A DNA stretch of 64,000 nucleotides, taken from positions 930,001 to 994,000 of the forward strand of contig JANUWF010001719.1 of the NCBI GenBank assembly GCA_026120185.1. The letters run 5' to 3'. The notes beneath the pieces were generated by a model. It was not told the origin of the DNA, did not search any database, and saw only the letters and a program-made list of their open reading frames with translations. Source of the DNA: Voacanga thouarsii. Taxonomy: Eukaryota; Streptophyta; Magnoliopsida; Gentianales; Apocynaceae. The position numbers and the translations under genes were made by a program. Of the stretch, positions 23,252 through 34,533 are shown piece after piece; position 1 is the first letter of the stretch, and every line of letters begins with the position of its first letter.

Positions 23252-24534
23252 TGAAAAACCTTAGGGGGGGGGGGTAAATAAGGTTTTTGGTAAGCAAAAA
23301 TAATTTTCTCGATTTATCTAAAAAGCTGAACAATGATGATCACTAAGATGCTTAGACAGACTTTATGGAAACATAGAAAGTTATCCAAGTACTCGTAGAT
23401 GTATATCCAGATTTAGACAAAGAAAGAAACTCAAAGCAGTAAATAAAAAATGAAAAGGAGTGAGACAAGGAATGTATAGTGGTTCGATCTATCAATATCT
23501 ACGCCCACTACCTTAAACTCACACTTAAGAATTTTCAACCTGATATCATTAACTTCACTTAATGAAACAGTACCACATGCAAGAGAGGATCACCACACTA
23601 GATTTTCCAAAACCTCTCAATCATTTAAACACATCAAGGATCACCCCAACTAGGTTTTACACCACAACCTTGATACATACACTAAACAAAGTTCACCCTA
23701 ATGGGTTTTACTCCACAACCTTGAACATTAACCAACACAAGGCTCGCCCCAATAGGTTTTACACCATAACCTTGGTACAATAGAGATTTGAATATCAATA
23801 GAACAGTAAACAACTCACTTACTTGAGTAGATATTCACTTGAATATAAAGCACAAATACTTTTACCTTTGATACAAAATGAATTCATTTTGAAGCTTTGA
23901 TAAAAGGAGATTTTTGAAAATATTGAGCAATAGTATTTCTAAGATGAATGTTTCAAAAATCTTATCACTAATCTTGCTCTAAGGGCTATTTATAGAGCCA
24001 AAAAGTGGAGTGCCAACGGTCATAAAGAAACAGTAATAAATTTTCTATTTAAACTTGTCCGTATTTTGGACTCGGGTTTTGGACGACGATGCATCCAAAA
24101 GGTAAGTCCAAAATGGCACTTAATCAATCAGAATATTTCAACACAGTTTTCAAGATTTTGGATGAACGTTTGGATTCAAACTGTTCAATCTAAAATTCTG
24201 AGATTTTCAAAAACTTTGACATCTCTTCCTTTGGTGCTTCAAGGTAAAGTCAAATGAATCAAGAGATAAAGAGACATAGGAATTAATAGATATACCTTAA
24301 TAACTCTTCCTAGTCTAAAGTTCTTCATAAAGAACTTCTTGATATGCAACTCCATATACTTCTCTTTTGATCTTCCATTCTTAACTTCAATCATTAAAGA
24401 GTTGCAAAATAATCTTATCTGAATGCCTTTGAAGAATAGTGGTTAAACATGTCCTATCACAATAGATCAACAAGTTAGTCTATATCAATATTTGTCATAA
24501 GTCAAAACATAGAAGAAAATCCTTAAGGCTAACA
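23252..24534 (-). repeat. SIRE-1 3' LTR
   Basis: Runs TGAAAAACC...GGCTAACA on the plus strand; its sense start is TGTTAGCC. It matches 45776-47054 throughout. A 10-bp G run at about 23265-23274 is private to this copy. Confidence 0.9.
23591..23778. repeat. About 51-bp tandem repeat inside the SIRE LTR (3.7 units)
   Basis: Units start at 23591, 23642, 23694 and 23745. Each begins with a cacc-like word, has a tttt-ac/cc centre and ends in caagg-like sequence. The same array is in the other LTR (about 46117-46295). SIRE-2's LTR shows only one to two units (about 59165-59235, opposite strand). The repeat creates a repetitive open frame that should not be called a gene. Confidence 0.8.
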
Positions 24535-24551
24535 ATCTCTCCATTTTTGAG
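24535..24551 (-). other. SIRE-1 polypurine tract
   Basis: Minus strand CTCAAAAATGGAGAGAT directly abuts the 3' LTR start (TGTTAGCC). Confidence 0.8.
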
Positions 24552-26088
24552 TGATGACAAACATAACACAAATGATATGTAATGAGTGAACATGTTGAAT
24601 AAATGGGGTGCAAATGAATGCAATCTCACAGAATAGGTCTCAAAGAGAGCTAATGAACATCAGTTTGTAAACATATCTCAATGAGCCTAAGGCCTTTCAT
24701 AGCTCTATATAAATATTCAAAATGATTTGACAAAGAAGAGATAGCAAATAAGACATATGAGAAGATACCCCCCCCTAAATATTTGCTTATATGAGCATTT
24801 TAAACATAAAGGGAGAAGCAGAAATCACGATTTCGTACGTCCAAAAAGTTTATCCAAAATAGGTTTGGAAGAATGTATAAAATGAGTCTTTTCAGAAATT
24901 CATTTTGGATAAGAATTTTGGATGTCCAATCAATTCAATATGGCTTCTTATAAGAACATTTGTTTTAGATTAGAAATTTCTGAGTCCAAAACTCCTCTTG
25001 ACTCAATGCACAAGAATCTATCACAGAATCTAGTCTCGAGAATACCTTATACCGAAAATTGCCTTTTTGAATTGGATAGTCGTAAATTGAATGTCATAAA
25101 TAGAAGTTTAGACAACTATCCAGAAGATTTTCAGAGAACATATACACCAAATTAGCCAGCTTAAGATCAAAACATATCAATGATTTTCATAACAGTTCAT
25201 ATTTGATTTCAGTGCATAACTGTTCATATCAGTAGCGGTTCATGCAGTTATAAGTCATAACAGTTCATTTCCGTTTCTCACAGTTCATAACAGTTCATGC
25301 GGATATCAGATCACATCAGTTTATCATGTTAATTTTCATAACGGACTATCATATATCAGTTCATCATATCAATTTTCATAGCAGTTTATTCAATTCATCT
25401 TTCTCTCCTTACAACAATCTTTTGGTTCCCAAAATAGTTCATAATCACATCAATTTTCAAAGCAGTTTCCAATTATCATAGCAGTTCGTAGATCTCATAA
25501 ATGTCCATATAATCAATTATAAACCATCAGTTCAACTCCAGATACAGAACATATATAGTTGTGCCAAAATTCAGTTCATACATACAATATTAGTCATGCA
25601 GAATATAACTTTTTCTCCCCATATCAGTTTATGCATATCATCGGTCATGCAGATCCCATAACTTTTTCTCCCCCTTTGTCATCAATAAAAAATAAGCATA
25701 GCAGAAGGAGGGTAGAAGAAAACCAGATAGATAATATGCAGAATATAGGGAAAAATTTAAACTAGTATCCAGCAGAAATTATCTCAATGTATAATGTAAA
25801 TGACAGAAAGAGTAAATTGTTCAACTTGTGCAGAAAGTAAATTGTTCATCAACAAATTATGCTACCCAATAGCGCTACCTAGGAGAGATTAATTGATTCA
25901 ATCTTTGATCCAGACTCTTCTTGGAATGTTGACCAACTATTCTGTTTGATTTTCTTTTCACAACAACATGTTTTTGTCTTTTTCCAGAGGGTTTAGGCTT
26001 GGGAGAAGTTGGAGGAATCTCTAGTTCCTTTATGGGAGAAGGTTCAGGAGAAAGTGCTTTTCATCCGCAGGTAGTTCAGACTTGTCCT
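24552..26088 (-). other. SIRE-1 3' non-coding zone with PPT-like tracts and degenerate short repeats
   Basis: About 1.5 kb between the extra ORF and the 3' LTR. Three further minus-strand purine tracts resemble primers: TTTAGGGGGGGGTAT (about 24764-24778), GGGGAGAAAAAG (about 25609-25620) and AAGGGGGAGAAAAAG (about 25664-25678). Between 25170 and 25560 the word cagttcat or a near variant recurs about a dozen times with catatca/ttttcata words, a degenerate short repeat zone. Duplicated PPTs in this position are a described property of Sireviruses. The short repeats are an observation only. Confidence 0.65.
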
Positions 26089-27502
26089 CTAAAAATGTTT
26101 AGCTTTTTCATGATTAGATATCGGAGGAGAAGATATTGGAGTAGAAGGCTTAGCAGAGGTTTCAACAGCAGAAATTCTGTTTCCAAGGCTTTTAATTTCT
26201 GAGCTGAGAAGGTCTAATTTCTTAGCAAATGAATTGATTGCCCCCAGAATGCTTTTAGACAAGCCAAAGTCCGGAACATTTCCTTTAGTAGAAGATTCTG
26301 CCTGATGGACTTCATCAAATTTCCTCTTTGATTCGATACCAGAAACAGACTTTCCTTCCTCCTTAATCTTCATCAAGTTTTCCCGTTCTTTTCTTACAAT
26401 CTCTCTTAGCAATTTCCATGAATTATCTTCCTTAACATAGCCTATTCTTTCAAAGGAATCAAAACTGTAAACATTTGTTTTGGACGGATCATAGGGAGCA
26501 AAATTTAAATCAACTTCAAAAAATTTAAAAACTTTTGTCAGCAAATTGTCAAATGGGAGTGCTTTACTTGATGTGTTTCTTGATTGCAACATCAGTTTGG
26601 TTGCCAAAAATCCAAAATTAATCTGCCTTCCTTCAACTAGAGCTAACATAATCACCATTTGCAGAATATTTATAGAAGTCTTATGCCCATAGCTTGGTAC
26701 TATCATGGTTGACACCATGTGATGCAGAATTCTACCAACACTATTTAGCTATTTGGAACTCCTATTCCCAGAATTCCCGAAATTTTTCCCACCAGTGAAT
26801 AGTTTTTCAAAATTTTTCAGAGCAAAAATGTCATTTCCCTCGGGAAATTTGTTTAGCTCAAAATATTAAAGTCTGGCATCTCTTATATCACAGATTCTAT
26901 TGAACAACCTATGATCAAACTCTATATCTCTTGCCTTTCACTCTCGACACATACCATCAAATCATAAAGCCACTTTCAGTTTCTTCCATTTTCTCTTTCG
27001 TTAGGTTAGCATAAAATTCCCATATTAGAAGGGTGTAGATTTTCTCTTCAACAGACAGTAAACTCCCCCACCTAATGTGATCAAACATGTCCAAGATATT
27101 TGACAGATTCAGAAAAGAATAATGGTTAACATGATAGCCACCAATAACAGTTCGATTTCTCGATACCCAGTCATTGTACTTAGTCTCGCATTTAGAATCA
27201 AGGAAGAGAAGTACCTGATTTTTAGAACTCACTTGTTCTGGAGACGACTTGGAAGAATCATAGTGGGATGCGAAGAAGTTTGGTTGATGAGAAATTTCCT
27301 TTACTCTTGCCTTGGTTAATCCCGAAGCCTTTTTTTTCATCACAAGAAATGATTTTTGCCCTTTCTTTGGTTTTGGAATGGAAGATTTAGTCTTAGCCAT
27401 CTGAAAGATTGAAGCTTTTTCTGGGCTTTTGGTTTTTGAAGAAGAAGAGCTCGGATGATTTTGGAAGAAGACGGTTACAAGGGTTTCAAAGGAGAGAATC
27501 AT
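26089..27502 (-). pseudogene. SIRE-1 extra 3' ORF resembling the 'putative plant transposon protein' family
   Basis: Two long minus-strand frames (27670-26957 and 26718-26089) read as one protein of about 450 residues broken at roughly 26940-26760. The likely start is M at 27502 or 27400 (MAKTKSSIPKPKKGQ). Features in order are a basic, Ser/Lys-rich N-terminus; a block with F.DSKCETKYNDWVSRN and later LLIWEFYANL; VKGKR; then IVPSYGHKTSINILQM and LPFDNLLTKVFKFFEVDLNF. A heptad-like C-terminus (ILGAINSFAKKLDLLSSEI) suggests a coiled coil. The EFYANL and VKGKR blocks resemble the plant-specific domain often named putative plant transposon protein, which I recognise by pattern only. Its place after RNase H is where Sireviruses carry an env-like ORF. 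Function is unknown. Confidence 0.6.
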
Positions 27503-27959
27503 ATTTCTTTGAATGTCTTTAGTAATGTGAAAATAAAGTACTTTGAAAACATAAGTTTTTCTGAGAAGTTTGGAAAAACGCACAAACCATTTTTTTTTTA
27601 AATTCAAAATTCGAAATAAGAAGAATATTAAAGATGGATTTTGGAACAAGACTCGATCCGAAACTATCATTCAAAAGAGTGTTTTCCTGAAATGCATTTT
27701 GGATGAAGGAATTGGATTCTAATACTGTGTCCAAAACAGAGGATGACGCATTTTGGATGTAGAACTCTATTTTCAAAACCTTTTTCTTCACAAATCCTGC
27801 ACAAAGAAAACTTATGCCACATAGTTAGTTATCAAATTCTTGTAATTTCCAAACCTCTTCTCAGATTGTTGAATCTATCCTCAACTAGAGGTTTAGTGAA
27901 GATATCTGCAAGTTATTCATCCATTGAAATATATTCAACACACACATCGCCTTTGAACA

Positions 27960-28380
27960 CATGATCTCAGATAAAGTGATGTTTAACTTCTATGTGCTTT
28001 GTCCTTGAATGCTTCACTAGATTTTTTGTCAAATTGATAGCACTTATATTATCACACAATATAGGTACGCAATTAAAATTAAGATTAAAACCTAGCAACG
28101 TATTCTTCATCCATAAGATTTGAGTACAACAACTTCCGACTGCAATATATTTAGCCTCAGTGGTGGATAAGGATACGCAAGCCTGCTTTTTACTGTGCCA
28201 TGACACAAGAGAGTGTCCAAGAAATTGACAATGGACACTAATACTCTTTCTTTCAACTATACACCCTACATAATCTGCATTAGTATATCCTATAAGATCA
28301 AAAATATTAGTACGTGAATACCGTAATCCATAATCATATGTGTCAATCAAATATCAAAGTATGCGTTTTACTACACATAA
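27960..28380 (-). pseudogene. SIRE-1 RNase H
   Basis: A 127-codon open stretch (28350-27967) reads LIGYTNADYVGC, then CQFLGHSLVSWHSKKQ, LSTTEAKYIAVGSC, CDNISAINLTKN and HSRTKHIEVKHHFI. This is the full set of Copia RNase H landmarks and is very close to the Sirevirus consensus. It is linked to the reverse transcriptase at 28392 through a frame break. Confidence 0.88.
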
Positions 28381-28391
28381 ATGTGATTCCT

Positions 28392-29194
28392 TTAGACATG
28401 ATTGAAATCGAGCACAAAGACATACTGAAAACATGATGTTTGGTTGGCTAGCAGTAAGAAAGAGTAGACTCCCATCATACTCATTTCAAATTCTTGCTGC
28501 ATAGTCTTAGCAAACATCTTACACAAAGATTCATTAGTAGCACAAAAAATAATATTATCAACATAGATCTGAACAATCAGTAAATCATTAAAGTTATCAG
28601 ATTTGATAAACAAGGTATTATCAAGTAAGCCTCTAGAAAATCCTTTTGAGATCAAGAATCTACTAAGTCTTTCATACCAAGCTCTTAGAGCTTGTTTTAA
28701 TCCATAAAGAGCTTTAAAAAGTTTAAAAACGTAATTTGGAAAGTGCTCATGAGTAAATCCAGGAGGTTGTTCAACATATACTTCCTCATCAATAAAGCTA
28801 TTTAAAAAAGCACTTTTGACATCTATTTGATAGAGTATGAAATTATTGAAGGATGTAAAAGCAAGCAGCATTCGTATAGATTCTAATCTAGCAATAGATA
28901 CAAATGTCTCATCATAGTCAATACCTTCTTCTTGATTGAATCATTGGGCCTAATCTAGCTTTATTTCTAATCACAGCCCCATTTTCATCAAGCTTATTTC
29001 TAAAAACCCATTATGTACCAATAATAGGTCAATCATGTGGTCTAGGAACAAGTTTCCAAATTTGATTTCTTTCGAATTGATTTAGCTCTTCTTGCATGGC
29101 AATAATCCAAAATTCATCATGTAGGGCAATATCAATGCAACTAGGTTCAATATTTGAAAGAAGAGCAAAGTTGTCAACGAAATACCGTCTAGTT
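28392..29194 (-). pseudogene. SIRE-1 reverse transcriptase, catalytic Asp lost
   Basis: The minus strand reads the Sirevirus RT: QIDVKSAFLNSFIDEEVYVE, PPGF, KALYGLKQALRAWYERL and QIYVDNIIFCATNE. The catalytic box YVDD is YVDN: the second Asp codon GAT is now AAT. The N-terminal part (29190-28880) is present with stops. Even without the frame breaks, polymerase activity would be lost through the D-to-N change. Confidence 0.88.
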
Positions 29195-30046
29195 TTAACT
29201 ATATGGTTTGGATCTCCAATAATTTTTTCTTTTCGGATGACCTAATTTGTATTTCCAATCTTTTGGCAATTGACGATTTGCAGAATCTTCAGTTTGTTCT
29301 TTTTCTTGTTCAATCTGCAACTCTTCAATCTCTTCTGCTTTTGCATGAGTGTCTAATGGTGGAGCTTTAACTTGATCTAACTTGACTTCTTTTGAACACC
29401 CTACATCATTGTTATCTCTTTTTGAAGTGTAAATGTTATATTCATCAAACACAACATGCACCGATTCTTCCACACAAAGAGTTCTTTTGTTATATACTCT
29501 ATATACCTTTTTATTGGAAGAATATCTAAGAAATATGGCCTCATCGAACTTGTTATCAAAATTTTCAAGATTATCTCTTGTATTTAGGATAAAACATTTA
29601 TATTCAAATACTTTAAAATAAGATATAGAAGTAGTTTTATCAAATATAAGTTCAAATGGAGTTTTTCTCAAAAATGGTCTTAGCATAACTCAGTTTATTA
29701 TATAGCACGCTGTGTTAACAGCTTCCGCCCAAAAATATTTTGGAAGGACATTTTCAAAAAGTATTGATCTAACCATTTCTTGCAAAGTGCATTTTTTTCT
29801 CTAAACAACACCATTTTGTTGCGGAGTTTTTACTGCTCAAAAATTGTGAAAGCCCCCATTTTCATCACAAAAGAGAGTAAATTCACTGTTACAAAATTTT
29901 TTGCCATTATCACTTTTAATAGAAATCAGTTTGCATTCAATCAAGTTTTAGACGTGCTTTATCAATTTAGAAAATTCAAAAAATGCTTCATCCTTTTGTC
30001 CAAGAAATAAAGTCCAAGTAAATCTAGAAAAATAATCAACAAGTAC
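29195..30046 (-). pseudogene. SIRE-1 integrase, C-terminal two thirds
   Basis: Begins abruptly at the Gypsy junction with YVLVD.FSRFTWTLFL (30045-30005). It continues through LRPFLRKTPFELIFDKT (29686 on), a KCFILNTRDNLE block, an FDEAIFLRYSSNKKVYRVYN block and VHVVFDEYNI, and ends in an acidic linker before PKDWKYKLGHPKR. The zinc-binding N-terminus of integrase and the protease end are missing. They correspond to about 0.6 kb present in SIRE-2 (61557-62150). Confidence 0.82.
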
Positions 30047-33000
30047 ATACTTTAAAATTTAAAACTTATTATAATCCAAAAATTCAAGACAAATTCAAAA
30101 TAAAGATTGTTCATTCTCAACTCCTAAAGTATTACATAAAAATAAATAACAAAATATCTTCCAAGGCAGGCAACAACTAGCTACTCATCCTCACAGCAGG
30201 ATCAACCTGAAATCAGGGTAAAAGGGTGATGAGATAAAAAATCTCAGTAAATCCGTGTGTGCTTTGAGTGTTCAGTGAAAACAGTTCGTGAATGCAAAGT
30301 GTAAGAATTTCATAAGAAAAATACTGGCAACCAATAAATAATGTTCAAAAGCAAGAGTGACGTTTTGGCTTTTCCAATCATACAGGTACAATAAAATCAA
30401 CCACTCAAAAGGGCGGCCATAGGTTACCACACGTTGGGGCCCATAACCATAGAATGGTAAGAATGCCACACTTTGTGCAGACTGATAAAAAGGTAGGTGA
30501 TCGGCCTACCGGGTAAGATTCTCCTCCTTCTCTACCCCCAAACAACACCAGTTGTCCATTCCGGCAACACACAATCCACATGACTGAAACTGCTAACTCG
30601 GACCGGCATGACTAAGTAGTACTGATGTTTCTCTAAGTTTATCTTCTAGAGGTGGCCTCCTGCCAGAAGGCTCACTCTTACTCTTCAAAACTAGTACTAC
30701 TAGCCTACTCTTATTGAGTACTCAACGTAGTTCATCCCACTTAGGAGAAAATTGATAAAACATAGCTTTACTTGAAAATGGCAATCAAGGGTTTCCAAAG
30801 TCTTTGTCAAAATTAGTTTTAGAAACAGTTTAGTGTCTGAATAAAATTACTTGTTGTTTTTCAAATAATTGGTTTGACTGAAACAAGAAAGGAAACAGTC
30901 CATAATTGCCTTTACAAAATCAGTATTCACAAACTTCGTGTGTAGCTTGCCATAGAAACATTTTATAACAAATTAACAAGTTTTATGCAGGAGCTTACCT
31001 GATCATTTGTTCGAGATAAAATAAAGATTTCCAACAGCTGATCTAACCCCGCCTGGGGTAAACATAACCCATAATTAAACTTAAGCCAAAATTCACTTTC
31101 ACAAATAATCCTAACTTAACTTATTACAATCATGACTCTAATGTCCCAAACTTTAAGGCTAGATAATAAATAAAGGGTTTGTAAGATAAATCTAGTTTGA
31201 TATTAAAATAACTAGGGTTTGTGAATTAGATGCTAATAAGTTGTAGGTTTAAATCTTGCTATAAATAAATTAGAGTTTATTTGATGAAGGGTCCTAGATG
31301 GTATTATTTAAAATAATAATCTATTAATAGTTAATTGTTAGAAAATAATTGGTAATTAAAATTAGTTGTAACTAAATTTTAATAGGTTTTGATTAAAAGA
31401 TAATAAATAAATTTTAATAGTATTTATGAATATAAGACATATAAAATTAATATTTTACCTATTATGATTATTTATATAAAAGGCTTTATTTGATATTACT
31501 ATTATATATTATGTCTATATATTTTATTTCTTTAATAAAAGATATCATTTATTTGACTAAAATATCATTATTTTATATAATAGTCCAAATCCACATTTTC
31601 CTAGGGTTTTCAAAATTACTAGAAGAAATTATAGTATTGATCCTTTTATTGATGAAATAAAATTAACTTAGGGACAACAAGGTCGTGATCATAATGCCTA
31701 TTGCTAACTATAATCATGAGCATACACTCTACACTAATCAACACAACATCCAAATCGAGAATAAAAGCATAAATCCAAATCTACCAACACATGATTCAAA
31801 CTCCACCAACATAATCATATTTATGGCCTTAACAAAAATACATGAACATAAACCTTATTCACCAAAAGGTGACATAATCTCTAACATGCTTGATCATTCA
31901 TACTACTCACGACATGAAGGCATGCAACAGACCTTAAAAACACCATACATTCAACCAAGACAAATCATTTCATGCATCAATCACATCTCCATCATACAAA
32001 CACATTCATTCTCATGCTTCAATCCCCACTCCATCACAAAACACATGATCAATCTCCAAATATATCCCATCCTTATCCAACTACATCCAAGAGACATGAA
32101 TCTATGATTTAAAGAGAAGATGGATGAAGCTTACTTGAATGATGACTACCTTGAAGTCGATCCAAGAGAATCCTCTCGCTAGGAAGGCTTGATCCATCCA
32201 AGGAGAAGAAGAAAAAAAAAAATGGCCATGGTGGAAGTAACAATTCGGCCGAGAGAGAGAGCGAGAGAAAGCGAGAGAGTTCATTAGTATTTACTCATCA
32301 AGGTCGAAGATGGAAGAAGATGGAGATGATTGTTTATGTTTACCTTGAAGGTGTTCTTGAGCCTTCAAGAAAAATTTTGGTTTTTGATCCAAAAGTGAGA
32401 CTTTGATTTTAGTGTTTGATGTTAAAAATTACAGGAATGGATTCATGAGAATGAGTAGGTATAATCTGAAGTTTTTGGAGAAGATTGAAGTGGTTTTGAG
32501 TGGCCTTAGGCGTGATAATGGTAGTAGGTGTTCTTGGAGGTTTGGAGAGAGTAGAGAGATTGGATGAAGCTGGCGGAAATTCTGTGGGGAAAGGGTGGCC
32601 GAATTGTTTGAATGGTTTTTGGTAATTGGATTTTCATATTTGAGAGGAAAAGGAAAGCTGGTTGTTTGAAATTCAAAGAGAATAATTTAAGGAATATTTT
32701 GTGGTAATAAATATGGTAAGTAGATCTTTGTTGTTGGAGGTTCTTTGGAAGCTTCAATGGCCGACTGAATTACTGAAACTTCTGCTGAGATGAATGCTGT
32801 TCGAATGAGCTTAAGGGTGGCCGAAATATGGTGTACAATGATGAAAGAATTTTCTAGTTAGTTGAGGGGTTATCTATGGTAGTTTGTTGGAATATTTTGC
32901 TGGAATTTTGGACTTCAATTAATAGCTTGATTGGAGTGATTGATGGAGAGATTTTAAGAGCAACCATAGAGCTCTTTTTCGTGTAGAACACTGGAGAAGA

Positions 33001-34203
33001 TGATGAAGCTCAGTTCATGGCTATTCAAGGTGAGTTTGTACAGAAAAATGGAGGAATTTTCAGATAAGGGTGAAGAAAGAACAAAGCTGGAAATTCTGAT
33101 TAGTTTTTCACAAGCTTTGCTGGAAATTTCTGGGCAGATTTTTCTGCCATGGTTCATCCGATTTGCTGCAGGTTTGATAGGATATTGAGAGGTCCTTTAA
33201 GGTTGGTTTCCAACCTTCTTTATGGAGGAAAAATAAGGTTGAATTGCTGGTTGAAAACTTGAAAGAAATAACTTGGTTTTTGGTTCACCAAGCTGCGAAA
33301 ACTATCCAGAAAATTATCTTGGTTTGCACAATTTTTGTGCAGCTCGGTTTTGGCTGGAATTTTTAGTTTTCAAGCTGAGTGAATTGGTCATTTTTCTGGC
33401 AGTATTTGGGAGGGAAAGATGGCTAAAATTTTCGACAACTGGACTGATCAAGAAGCTGGAAAAATTTTCAGATTACTAGATGAAGAAGATGAACACATAT
33501 AGATTGGAGTTTTTGAGATTCAACCACGGAGATTAATTCTCTTGGGAACCTTCCATAACTCTTTCCCATTTTCGATCAATAAGATACCTCACACTTAGAC
33601 ATTTTCGAACCTTCAAAGCCACATAACTTTATTGGAATTTTCTGAAAATAAAATTGGCTTAGATAAATGGAACAACCTAATTGATTAAGAAGTAAGGAAA
33701 GCTTGAGATTAAGAAGTGTATGAATCCCTTAGAAATTTTTGTAGGGCATAAGAGTAGGATTAGGACATTCCTATCATGTCTCTCCTAGGACAACACTCCT
33801 ACTTTTCCCTAAAGTATGCAAGGGCCGAAATATAGCCTTCCTAAACAAAAAATTTAATCATACTAAAACTCCAATGATGGAATTTGAACTAAAGACCTCA
33901 AGGATTTATTCCAAAGCTCTAACCACTAAACCACAACAAAATTACCATTTTTCCAAAGCTCTTGTTCTGATTTTCTCTCCCAAATATTTTTCCTATTTAA
34001 TCTTCAAGCTATCTCCCTATTTCCTCCTCAAGCAAAATTGCCATTTTTCCATTCTTACTCACTAAGCATAAATAAGCCATCTAGACTATAAATCACATAT
34101 CCAAAGCACATATAATTATACAAAAATATACTTATGCATGTGAGAAAATATGATATGCATCCCAATCCCCTTACTCTAGGTTGGTTTTAGCTAGGGTTTC
34201 ACA
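30047..34203 (-). repeat. Gypsy 3' LTR, truncated at its outer end
   Basis: It aligns with 39698-43801 and starts at a short atac microhomology with the Sirevirus integrase sequence. The last 99 bp on the sense strand, ending GGTGTTACA in the partner, are absent. Open frames of 60-140 codons inside (for example 31685-32107) have counterparts in the other LTR because the LTRs are copies, not because they are genes. Confidence 0.9.
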
Positions 34204-34222
34204 TCCTCCCATCCTTAGGAGA
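34204..34222 (-). other. Gypsy polypurine tract
   Basis: Minus strand CCTAAGGATGGGAGGA sits directly before the 3' LTR (TGTGAAACCC). GACGAAATTCTCC just upstream is a typical chromovirus lead-in. Confidence 0.85.
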
Positions 34223-34248
34223 ATTTCGTCCCGAAATTCAACATACGT

Positions 34249-34533
34249 CTATTCCAGATTGGGATACTTCCGCTTTAGCCACTCTTCTGATTCCCATGTG
34301 GCATCTCGCGTGCCATGATGCTCCCACTGAACTTTTACCATCGGTATCTGCTTGTTCCGGAGATTCTTGATATTGCGGTCCAATATTCTCACGGGTTTCT
34401 CCACATAGCTCAGATCGGGTTGCAACACCAACGGTTCATTATTCAGAACATGACCGGGATCGACATTGTACTTCTTCAACTGTGACACATGAAACACATC
34501 ATGAATTTCCGTCAATCCATCTGGCAAGTCCAA
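34249..34533 (-). pseudogene. Gypsy integrase C-terminus with chromodomain
   Basis: A clean 94-codon frame reads EIHDVFHVSQLKKY (integrase C-terminal GPY/F-type tail), then LDRNIKNLRNKQIPMVKVQW and HHGTRDATWESEEWL. The segment from VRILDR to the end has the spacing and the ATWE signature of the plant retrotransposon chromodomain. In the family this module is thought to steer integration to heterochromatin by binding histone H3 marks. This part is open to the final stop, but it is out of frame with the upstream integrase, so it cannot be made as part of pol. Confidence 0.87.

Noticed and set aside
23562..23783. Repetitive plus-strand frame resembling a repeat protein (also at 46106-46303)
   Set aside because: It is the translation of the roughly 51-bp tandem repeat within the SIRE LTR.
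25170..25560. Recurrent cagttcat words considered as a CRISPR-like or regular tandem array
   Set aside because: Spacing is irregular and units are degenerate. It is plant nuclear DNA, so CRISPR is out of the question. Kept only as a repeat observation.
31685..32107. 140-codon plus-strand frame, with a 123-codon counterpart at 41415-41786
   Set aside because: Both lie at the same place in the two copies of the Gypsy LTR. Their conservation follows from LTR identity, and no domain is recognisable.
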